NCBI GenBank assembly: GCA_945888895.1
Contig: CAMDAY010000159.1
Coordinates: 1 to 5,017, forward strand
DNA length: 5,017 nucleotides
Direction of reading: 5' to 3'
Source: Dehalococcoides mccartyi
Lineage (GTDB): Bacteria > Chloroflexota > Dehalococcoidia > UBA2979
Positions 1-5,017 of the stretch are shown here, piece by piece. The notes beneath the pieces are model-generated. The model was given only the letters and a program-made list of their open reading frames with translations, made no database searches and was not told the DNA's origin. How positions within the stretch are numbered: the first letter of the stretch is position 1; every line of letters starts with the position of its first letter. Both the position numbers and the translations under genes were made by a program.

Positions 1-1250
1 AGCGGGCCGCGTCCAAGCAACTGTCCTCGCCGACGGCGATGAGCTACCTTTCCGACATCGTCGGGATGGCGGAGTACTTCCGCGGCACGGCGCAGAGCAT
101 CTCCGGGCTGGAGGTAGTGGACGCCTCCACGATCCGATTCAAGATTGACTCGCCGAAGCCGTACTTCCTCGCGAAGCTGTCGTACCCCACCTCCTTCGTC
201 GTAGATCGCAAGCAGGTCGAGGCGAACCCGCGCAACTGGACGCGCAAGCCGAACGGCACTGGCCCGTACCTGCTGTCGGAGTGGCGCCTCGGCGAGCGGA
301 TCTCACTCACGGCGAACGAGAAGTTCTACCTCGGGACGCCGAAGCTGAAGGAAGCCGTCTACCTCATCTCGGGCGGCTCGGCGCTGACCCGTTTCGAGAA
401 CAACGAGCTGGACGTCGCGCCGCTGAGCATCAACGACATCGAGCGCGCGCGTGACCCCGGGCAGGCGTTGAGCAAGCTCTACAACCAGACGCCCCAGTTC
501 TCGATCAGCTACCTCGCGTTCGACAGCACGAAGCCGCCGTTCGACGACGTGGCGCTCCGCCGCGCGATGGGCATGGCGATCGACCGCAAGAAGATCTCAG
601 ACGTGACGTTCAAGGGCATGCTCGCGCCCGCGAGCGGGATCATGATGCCCGGCCTGCCCGGATTCACGCCCGACGTGAAGACGCTGCAGTTCAACCCCGA
701 GGCGGCGAAGGCCGAACTCGCGAAGTCGAAATACTCGGTCGGCGCTCCTGTCGCCGGCAAGACGCCGATCCCCACGATCACCCTGACCGAGGTCGGCGGG
801 GGAGCGTCGGCGGGCACCGACACGCAGGCGTACATCGACAGTTGGAAGACGATCCTCGGCATCAATATCGAGGTGAAGCAGCTCGACTTCGCGTCGTTCC
901 TCGCGGACCAGAACGCGGGCAAGCTACAGATGTTCGGCGCGGGCTGGATCATGGACTACCCGGACCCCGAGGACATCATCGACCTCAAGTTCCACAGCAA
1001 GTCCGCGCTGAACGAGAATCACTACTCGAACCCGGCCGTGGACAAGCTCCTCGACGAGGCGCGCACGATGAGCGACGCGAAGCGCCGCCTCGACCTGTAC
1101 CGACAGGCCGAGAAGCTCATCATCGACGACGCCACCTGGCTCCCGCTGTACTACAGCGTCGCGCACCAGGTGGTGAGCTCCAACGTGAAGGGCTGGACCG
1201 ACCCGCCGATGGTGCTGCCGCGCCTTCGGTTCGTCGAAGTGAGTCGGTAG
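1..1250 (+). CDS. Family 5 ABC transporter substrate-binding protein, 5' end missing
   Basis: This is an extracytoplasmic solute-binding protein of the SBP_bac_5 (DppA/OppA) family, which captures peptides or similar solutes outside the membrane and delivers them to a DppBC-type channel. The frame is open to the left edge (first full codon at 3) and stops at TAG 1248-1250. The ATG at 39 is internal, because in-frame codons before it read RAASKQLSSPTAM, a typical mid-protein stretch. About 415 residues are visible; the family usually has 500-600, so roughly 100-180 residues, including any signal peptide or lipobox, are missing. Family hallmarks, numbered from position 3, are FENNELDVAPL (about 131), PPFDDVALRRAMGMAIDR (about 178-195), DYPDPED (about 318-324) and a C-terminal lobe ending in LYRQAEKLIIDDATWLPLYY. 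It lies 41 bp upstream of the permease gene and is probably co-transcribed with it. The substrate cannot be read from the sequence; peptide is the default guess, with nickel, opine or oligosaccharide possible. Confidence 0.93.
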   Translation, partial: RAASKQLSSPTAMSYLSDIVGMAEYFRGTAQSISGLEVVDASTIRFKIDSPKPYFLAKLSYPTSFVVDRKQVEANPRNWTRKPNGTGPYLLSEWRLGERISLTANEKFYLGTPKLKEAVYLISGGSALTRFENNELDVAPLSINDIERARDPGQALSKLYNQTPQFSISYLAFDSTKPPFDDVALRRAMGMAIDRKKISDVTFKGMLAPASGIMMPGLPGFTPDVKTLQFNPEAAKAELAKSKYSVGAPVAGKTPIPTITLTEVGGGASAGTDTQAYIDSWKTILGINIEVKQLDFASFLADQNAGKLQMFGAGWIMDYPDPEDIIDLKFHSKSALNENHYSNPAVDKLLDEARTMSDAKRRLDLYRQAEKLIIDDATWLPLYYSVAHQVVSSNVKGWTDPPMVLPRLRFVEVSR

Positions 1251-1279
1251 TCGAGATCGCCGAGTAACGAGTCGGGAGC

Positions 1280-1286
1280 GAAGGGG
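1280..1286 (+). promoter_or_regulatory. Shine-Dalgarno site for the dppB-type gene
   Basis: GAAGGGG ends five bases before the GTG at 1292. This purine-rich stretch supports that GTG as the start. The protein then opens with ATYVIRRLLWLPVL, the usual short basic lead-in to the first membrane helix of DppB proteins. Confidence 0.6.
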
Positions 1287-1291
1287 CCAGC

Positions 1292-2278
1292 GTGGCGACG
1301 TACGTCATTCGGCGGTTGCTCTGGCTTCCCGTGCTGCTGCTGATCGTCTCGTTCGCGACGTTCGCCCTCGCACGGTTCGGCCCAGGGGACCCGGTCGCGG
1401 TCATGGCCGGGCAGGTGCGCGACCCGGTGGTGATCGCGCAGATTCGCGCCGAGCGGGGGCTGGATCGGTCGATCCCGGAGCAGTACATGACGTGGCTCAG
1501 CCGCGCCGTCCGCGGCGACCTCGGCGAGTCGTACGCGCAACGCGGGTTCTCGGTGTCTGAGCTCATCTTCCCGCGCATGTGGATCTCGGCACAGCTCGGG
1601 CTGGTCGCGCTGATCATCGTGTTCGCGGTGGGCGTCCCCCTCGGGCTGCTCGCCGCGCGGCTGGCCGGAACCTGGGTGGATCCGATGATCATCGGGACGC
1701 TGCTGTTCCTGCAGGCGATTCCCGTGATGGTGCTCATCCCACCGTTGATCTGGATGTTCGCGGTGAAGTTGCAGTTGCTCCCCGTCGGTGGGTGGGACGG
1801 CATCTTTGCCCTGTACTGGATCGCGGGTGTGATCGCGATCCCGATCCCCAATCCGCACCTCTACATCCCGCTCGTGGCCTTCACGCTGCCGGGCTTCGTG
1901 GGCGTAGCTCGCCTGGTGCGCATCACGGCGCTCGAGGTGAACCTGGAGGACTACGTGCGGACGGCGCGCTCGAAGGGGCTCTCCGAGATGACCGTGCAGT
2001 TCAGGCACGTGCTCCCCAACGCGCTGCTGCCGCTGATCACCGTCGTGGGCTTCGCGCTCGCGGGGATCATCGAAGGAGCGTTCTTCGTCGAGACGCTGAT
2101 GGGCATCAATGGCATCGGCCGGATGACGTTCGAGGCCGTCACAAGCCGTGACTACGACGTGATTCTGGCGACCACCGTGATCTTTGCCTCGGCGTTCGTG
2201 GTCTGCAACCTCATCGCCGAGCTCGTGTACGGGTTCGTGGACCCGCGGGTCCGCCTCGGCGGGTCGTCCCGCTCGTGA
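1292..2278 (+). CDS. dppB: DppB-type ABC transporter permease (peptide/nickel/opine importer)
   Basis: This is an inner-membrane channel subunit of the binding-protein-dependent transport family (BPD_transp_1). It pairs with the DppC-type protein encoded next and takes substrate from the binding protein encoded upstream. Its 328 residues fit the usual 300-340. Family marks in order are the N-terminal helix at about 9-28, FGPGDPV (29-35), the RGLDRSIPEQYMTWL and RGDLGES segment (55-80), helices at about 98-121, 132-158 and 189-207, the LPVGGW turn (163-168), the cytoplasmic EAA-like coupling loop DYVRTARSKGL...HVLPNA (220-244) that docks on the ATPase, then ETLMGINGIGRM (268-278), a last helix at about 289-313 and the ending YGFVDPRVR. 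GTG 1292 is chosen for its Shine-Dalgarno site and the family-typical N-terminus. The stop codon overlaps the next start. The dppB name reflects family similarity; dipeptide specificity is not shown. Confidence 0.94.
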   Translation: MATYVIRRLLWLPVLLLIVSFATFALARFGPGDPVAVMAGQVRDPVVIAQIRAERGLDRSIPEQYMTWLSRAVRGDLGESYAQRGFSVSELIFPRMWISAQLGLVALIIVFAVGVPLGLLAARLAGTWVDPMIIGTLLFLQAIPVMVLIPPLIWMFAVKLQLLPVGGWDGIFALYWIAGVIAIPIPNPHLYIPLVAFTLPGFVGVARLVRITALEVNLEDYVRTARSKGLSEMTVQFRHVLPNALLPLITVVGFALAGIIEGAFFVETLMGINGIGRMTFEAVTSRDYDVILATTVIFASAFVVCNLIAELVYGFVDPRVRLGGSSRS

Positions 2279-3249
2279 GTGCCGCCCCACCCACCACCGT
2301 CGAGGGCGCCTCGACCGTCCAGTCCGCGCCCATGGGCGAGAGCGAGTGGCGGCTGGTCTGGCGTCGCCTGCGCCGGAAGCGGCTCGCGATGATTTCGCTG
2401 GTGATCATCACGATCATCTACGGCATGGGGATCCTCGCCCCGGTCTTGGCTCCCTACTCGTACACGGCGACGAATCTCGACATCCCGCGGCAGGGCCCCA
2501 GCTGGGATCACTGGCTCGGAACCGACACGCTCGGCCGCGACATGCTGAGTCGCACGATGTACTCCGCCCGGACGACGCTGATCGTGACGACGGCGGTGAT
2601 CCTCAGCGGCTCGCTGATCATCGGAAACACGATCGGGCTGCTGTCGGGGTATCGAGGGGGATGGGTGGACGCGCTATTCATGCGCGTCGGCGACGTGTTC
2701 TCGTCGCTCCCCGGCCTCGTGATGCTGATCCTGATTAACGCGACCCTTGGCGAGCGCGTGACGAGTTCCGTTCGAGACTTCGAACGGGCAACCGGCATCG
2801 GCGGTCTCGTCGCCTCCGGACTGCCGTCCTATCTGCTTGTCTTCTCGGCCCTGTCCCTCTTCTTCTGGGTCGGGACGGCGAGGATCATCCGCGCCCAGAT
2901 CCTCCAGCTCCGTGAGCGGGACTTCATTGTGTCGGCGGAGGCTCTCGGCGCGACGCCGTACCGCGTGATCCGCTACCACCTGTTCCCGAACGTCACGTTC
3001 CTGATCATCCTCCAGGTATCCGCCACCCTCGGAGGTATCGCGGGGTCGGAGATCGTCCTGACGTGGTTCGGCGTCGGCGTGCAGCCGCCAGCGGCCTCGT
3101 TCGGGGCAATGCTGTTCGAGGGGTCGGGCACCCGCACGTTCCAAACCGCGCCCCACCTGCTGCTGGTCCCCGGCGCAGTCGTCACGCTGCTGCTGTTCGC
3201 CTTCAACCTCCTCGGCGACGCGCTGAACGACGCGGTGCGCGGGCGCTAG
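2275..3249 (+). CDS. dppC: DppC-type ABC transporter permease (peptide/nickel/opine importer)
   Basis: This is the second inner-membrane channel subunit and partner of the DppB-type protein. GTG 2275 overlaps the upstream stop by four bases (GTGA), which suggests translational coupling; no strong Shine-Dalgarno site is evident. An alternative in-frame ATG at 2332 (residue 20) would remove a Ser/Thr/Pro-rich leader. The protein has 324 residues, slightly longer than the roughly 300 usual. It has an OppC_N-like start (EWRLVWRRLRRKRLAMISL, 24-42) with the first helix at about 37-60, HWLGTDTLGRDMLSR (79-93), helices at about 101-124, 139-157 and 183-206, an EAA loop DFIVSAEALGATPYRVIRYH (216-235) followed by LFPN, then GVGVQPPAASFGAML and a final helix at about 296-314. 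The ending GDALNDAVRGR stands where DGLRDALDPR is common. About 25 hydrophilic-to-mixed residues (159-184) separate the third and fourth helices, more than in E. coli DppC. Confidence 0.94.
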   Translation: MSAAPPTTVEGASTVQSAPMGESEWRLVWRRLRRKRLAMISLVIITIIYGMGILAPVLAPYSYTATNLDIPRQGPSWDHWLGTDTLGRDMLSRTMYSARTTLIVTTAVILSGSLIIGNTIGLLSGYRGGWVDALFMRVGDVFSSLPGLVMLILINATLGERVTSSVRDFERATGIGGLVASGLPSYLLVFSALSLFFWVGTARIIRAQILQLRERDFIVSAEALGATPYRVIRYHLFPNVTFLIILQVSATLGGIAGSEIVLTWFGVGVQPPAASFGAMLFEGSGTRTFQTAPHLLLVPGAVVTLLLFAFNLLGDALNDAVRGR

Positions 3250-3264
3250 CGAGCGGCTCGCTAG
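3246..3264 (+). terminator. Perfect inverted repeat across the dppC stop; possible transcription end
   Basis: CTAGCGAGC (3246-3254) and GCTCGCTAG (3256-3264) are exact reverse complements around a single G. As RNA this gives an 8-bp stem with a CGG loop. The TAG stop codon (3247-3249) lies in the left arm. No T-run follows (GGCTCTCGACC), so a classical intrinsic terminator is unlikely. It could be a U-less terminator, a mRNA 3'-end stabiliser or a protein site. The dyad is certain; its function is inferred from its place at the operon end. Confidence 0.4.
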
Positions 3265-3304
3265 GGCTCTCGACCGGCTTGCGCAGATTCGACGGCGGCC
3301 CGAT

Positions 3305-3344
3305 CGAGGCCCCTCGGCGACCCTGATGGGGCATTCCCCGAGGG
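3305..3344 (+). repeat. Overlapping GC-rich inverted repeats between dppC and tig
   Basis: Several mutually exclusive dyads overlap here. CCCTCGG (3311-3317) pairs with CCGAGGG (3338-3344) across 20 bases. CGAGG (3305-3309) pairs with CCTCG (3312-3316). GGGG (3328-3331) pairs with CCCC (3336-3339) around CATT. No T-tract follows. They may help end transcription from the transporter operon before the tig promoter, or may simply reflect high GC content. Confidence 0.3.
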
Positions 3345-3363
3345 CAGAGCCAAACAGGTCGCG

Positions 3364-3372
3364 TGCTATAGT
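3364..3372 (+). promoter_or_regulatory. Extended -10 promoter for tig
   Basis: TGC followed by TATAGT (3367-3372) matches an extended -10 element (TGn-TATAAT with one change) in a locally AT-richer stretch of an otherwise GC-rich window. No good -35 hexamer sits 16-18 bases upstream (that region reads GGCAGAGC), which fits an extended -10 type promoter. Transcription would start near 3379, giving a leader of about 115 nt to the TTG at 3494. The call rests on motif and position only. Confidence 0.5.
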
Positions 3373-3392
3373 GATTTCGCAAGCGAAGTCAC
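3371..3392. promoter_or_regulatory. Near-perfect 22-bp palindrome overlapping the tig -10, operator-like
   Basis: GTGATTTCGC (3371-3380) and GCGAAGTCAC (3383-3392) form 10-bp arms around AA, with one mismatch (a G:T pair). The left arm shares two bases with the -10 hexamer, and the centre lies within a few bases of the predicted transcription start. A dyad there is well placed for a dimeric repressor. If transcription starts inside it, the RNA could not form the full hairpin, which favours a DNA-level role. No specific regulator is recognised. Confidence 0.4.
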
Positions 3393-3407
3393 GGAATCAT
3401 CGATTCC
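3393..3407 (+). repeat. Small perfect hairpin in the tig leader
   Basis: GGAATC (3393-3398) and GATTCC (3402-3407) are exact reverse complements around ATC. The pair starts one base after the operator-like palindrome. In RNA it would be a 6-bp stem with a 3-nt loop near the 5' end of the tig transcript. It could be a leader hairpin or part of a composite protein-binding site. Confidence 0.35.
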
Positions 3408-3428
3408 AAGCGAATATTTGCGTGTGCG

Positions 3429-3448
3429 CCGGGCCTCGAGGGGGCCGG
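3429..3448 (+). repeat. GC-rich leader hairpin before tig
   Basis: CCGGGCC (3429-3435) can pair with GGCCGG (3443-3448) if one G bulges, with a loop of seven bases (TCGAGGG). It lies in the presumed untranslated leader, 45 bases before the TTG start and 12 before an alternative ATG. It might modulate translation, but such stems are common by chance at this GC content. Confidence 0.25.
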
Positions 3449-3478
3449 TTCGAGCACAGCATGTCGCGAAGTTACGCC

Positions 3479-3484
3479 AGAGGG
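3479..3484 (+). promoter_or_regulatory. Shine-Dalgarno-like site deciding the tig start
   Basis: AGAGGG lies nine bases before TTG 3494. The in-frame ATG at 3461 has only a distant G-run upstream (about 3440-3444). Together with the fit of the protein N-terminus to the family, this favours the TTG. Confidence 0.5.
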
Positions 3485-3493
3485 TGCACCGCA

Positions 3494-4969
3494 TTGGCCA
3501 TCACGAAGGAACGTCTCCCCCGCGCGCGCGTCTCGCTCGAGATCGAGGTCGATCAAGAGCGCGTCGAGAAGCACATGGATCGTGCTGTTGCGCGCCTCTC
3601 GAAGCAGGTGCGCGTCCCCGGGTTCCGCCCGGGCAAGGTGCCGCGCCGCAACCTCGAGCGTCACGTCGGCACGGCCGCGCTGCTCCAGGAGGCGCTCGAG
3701 GAGTTGGTGCCCGAGGTCTACCAGGAGGCGCTGGTCTCAGAAGAGCTCGACGCGATTGACCAGCCTGAGTTCTCGCTGAAGTCGACCGAGCCGCTGGTGG
3801 TCACCGCAATCGTCCCGGTGCGCCCCGAGATCGACCTGAAGGACTACCAGTCGCTCCGCGCCCCGAAGCCCGAGGTGACGATCACCGACGAGCAGGTCGC
3901 TGACGCGCTGACCGCCATCCGCCGCCGCCACGCCGTCCTCGAGCCGGTCGACCGCTCCGTGCAGTGGGACGACACCGTCCGCGCTGACGTCACGGTCACC
4001 GTGGACGGTCAGGCCGAGCCGCACGTCGAGGAGGACGCCGAGTTCCCCGTGCGCGAGGGCTCCATCGTCTCGCTCCCCGGCTTCGTCGAGAAGTTGATCG
4101 GCCTCGAGCGGGGCGTCGCCCACCACATCGAGTTCCCGTTGCCGGAGGACTTCGGCGCGGAGGACCTCGCGGGCAAGACCGCCAAGTACGACATCACGAT
4201 CCACGAGGTGAAGCAGGAAGTCCTCCCCGAGGTCGACGACGAGTTCGTCGTGTCCCTCGATGAGGAGGGCGTCACCACCGTCGCGGAGATGGACGCGCGC
4301 ATCCGATCCGACCTCCAGTCGCAGGCCGAACGCATGATCATCGGCAACTACCAGGACGAGATCGTCGACCTGCTGGTTGCCACGTCGAGCCTGGACTACC
4401 CGGAGGTGCTCGTCGATCGCGAGATCGACCGCATCATCGACCGCGAGTCGAACCACGCGTCCCACACGCAGGAGGGCCTCAGTAACTGGCTCAACGCGCA
4501 GGGCACGACGCTGGAGGATCTCCGCGAGTCCCTGACCGAGCGCGCTGACCTCACGGTCCGGCGCGCCCTCGTCATCGGTCGCCTGATCGAGGCCGAGGAC
4601 GTGGAGATCACGGACGAGATGATCGACGCCGAGATCGACTCGCTCGCGGGTCAGATGGGCGGCGGGGCGGCCGGGGCGAACCCCGACAGCATCGCGGCGA
4701 TCCGCGGCCTGTTTGACACGCCGGACGGGCGCGCCTCGATCAAGAACCAGCTGATCACCAAGACCGCGCTGGAGCGTCTCGTCGAGATCTGCTCGCAGCC
4801 GGAGGGCGAAGGCGCTGCCGCCGCGCCTCGTGCCAGCCGCCGCCGCGGCGGTGCTGCCGCCGAGGGCGACGAGGCCGCTGCCGAGGCAACGGACGACTCC
4901 GTGGACGAGTCCGAGGCAACGACGACGGACTCCACCGAGGCAGCCGCCGAGTCCGAGACGAAGGAATAG
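3494..4969 (+). CDS. tig: Trigger factor, ribosome-associated chaperone and prolyl isomerase
   Basis: Trigger factor binds the ribosome near the peptide exit tunnel and shields nascent chains in the cytoplasm. Start TTG 3494 gives 491 residues beginning (M)AITKERLPRARVSLEIEVDQ, the usual family opening, and puts the docking motif GFRPGKVP at 43-50, the numbering of E. coli. An in-frame ATG at 3326 would add 56 residues reading through the promoter, and ATG 3461 would add 11; both look wrong. Domains are the ribosome-binding N-terminus (about 1-115), an FKBP-like isomerase domain (about 156-240, with GSIVSLPGFVEKLIGLERG) and a C-terminal helical chaperone domain (about 241-433, including YPEVLVDREIDRII). 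It contains a Gly/Ala segment (QMGGGAAGANPDS) and ends in a 58-residue low-complexity tail (434-491): first a basic patch (RASRRRGG), then Ala/Glu/Asp/Thr/Ser to ETKE. The family usually has 430-480 residues, so the tail explains the extra length. clpP often follows tig, but nothing of it is visible here. Confidence 0.96.
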   Translation: MAITKERLPRARVSLEIEVDQERVEKHMDRAVARLSKQVRVPGFRPGKVPRRNLERHVGTAALLQEALEELVPEVYQEALVSEELDAIDQPEFSLKSTEPLVVTAIVPVRPEIDLKDYQSLRAPKPEVTITDEQVADALTAIRRRHAVLEPVDRSVQWDDTVRADVTVTVDGQAEPHVEEDAEFPVREGSIVSLPGFVEKLIGLERGVAHHIEFPLPEDFGAEDLAGKTAKYDITIHEVKQEVLPEVDDEFVVSLDEEGVTTVAEMDARIRSDLQSQAERMIIGNYQDEIVDLLVATSSLDYPEVLVDREIDRIIDRESNHASHTQEGLSNWLNAQGTTLEDLRESLTERADLTVRRALVIGRLIEAEDVEITDEMIDAEIDSLAGQMGGGAAGANPDSIAAIRGLFDTPDGRASIKNQLITKTALERLVEICSQPEGEGAAAAPRASRRRGGAAAEGDEAAAEATDDSVDESEATTTDSTEAAAESETKE

Positions 4970-4981
4970 CGCCCTCGGGCG
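4970..4981 (+). terminator. Short hairpin just after tig; weak terminator candidate
   Basis: CGCCC (4970-4974) pairs with GGGCG (4977-4981) immediately after the TAG stop; realistically a 4-bp stem with a CTCG loop. No T-run follows. It may be an attenuating or stabilising stem rather than a terminator, particularly if a clp gene follows in the same transcript. The remaining bases to 5017 show no start codon with a convincing ribosome site. Confidence 0.25.
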
Positions 4982-5017
4982 TCACGACCAGCAGCCGAGC
5001 GAAGAGCACGAGCGAGC

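Noticed and set aside
842..1267. Plus-strand 141-codon frame inside the binding protein gene
   Set aside because: It is an Arg/Ala/Pro/Gly-rich out-of-frame reading of a clear SBP_bac_5 C-terminal lobe. It is not a separate gene.
1241..1281. Imperfect direct repeat GAGTCGGTAG / GAGTCGGGAG around the binding-protein stop
   Set aside because: Only two short imperfect copies in GC-rich DNA, with no dyad or known motif; chance is sufficient.
1120..2290. Long open frames on the minus strand opposite dppB
   Set aside because: They are rich in Arg, His, Asp and Pro, lie entirely opposite a well-recognised permease gene and resemble no family. They are high-GC mirror frames.
3326..3493. N-terminal extension of trigger factor from ATG 3326
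   Set aside because: It would translate the promoter, the palindrome and the hairpins. The residues resemble no trigger factor N-terminus, and the family begins at the AITKERLP segment.
3389..3664. Minus-strand 91-codon frame across the tig leader
   Set aside because: It overlaps the tig promoter, leader and N-terminus, has no family resemblance, and its composition is that of an antisense shadow.
3737..4465. 242-codon minus-strand frame opposite tig
   Set aside because: Its repeated Val/Asp/Leu/Arg composition mirrors the Glu/Asp/Val-rich trigger factor codons, with no recognisable domain or ribosome site.
4826..4966. GCC/GAG-rich codon runs in the tig tail as a possible nucleotide repeat array
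   Set aside because: The periodicity comes from Ala and Glu codons. There is no regular repeat unit and no exact tandem copies.
1..5017. CRISPR array, tRNA/rRNA gene, insertion sequence or phage-like element
   Set aside because: No regularly spaced repeats, cloverleaf, transposase or integrase sequence or terminal repeats were seen on reading either strand.

Overview
The window is high-GC bacterial DNA, densely coded and entirely on the + strand. It holds two transcription units: the 3' part of a peptide-type ABC transporter operon (positions 1-3249), then a separate trigger factor gene (3494-4969) behind its own promoter region. The lineage is uncertain. The extra segment in the second permease, the trigger factor C-terminal insert and the acidic/alanine-rich tail remind me of Chloroflexota (Dehalococcoidia-like) proteins, but a high-GC actinobacterium cannot be excluded by eye.

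Layout: positions 1-1250 are a family 5 extracytoplasmic solute-binding protein whose 5' end, including any signal peptide, lies outside the window. After 41 bp comes a DppB-type permease (1292-2278, GTG start). It overlaps a DppC-type permease (2275-3249, GTG start) by four bases (GTGA). The three encode the binding protein and the two-subunit membrane channel of a peptide/nickel/opine-type importer. No ATPase gene (dppD/dppF) follows, so the ATPases must be upstream or elsewhere. A perfect inverted repeat spans the dppC stop codon.

Positions 3250-3493 are non-coding. This stretch holds GC-rich dyads after dppC, an extended -10 promoter (TGC-TATAGT, 3364-3372), a near-perfect 22-bp palindrome touching that -10 element, and two small hairpins in the presumed tig leader. 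Trigger factor (tig) most likely starts at TTG 3494, because that start places the ribosome-docking motif GFRPGKVP at residues 43-50, as in E. coli. It has a long low-complexity, mostly acidic C-terminal tail. The last 48 bases hold a short hairpin and no recognisable gene start.

The genes belong to common, well-known families. I found no convincing new biological system. The most interesting details are regulatory (the tig leader and palindrome) and small lineage-type variations in DppC and trigger factor.
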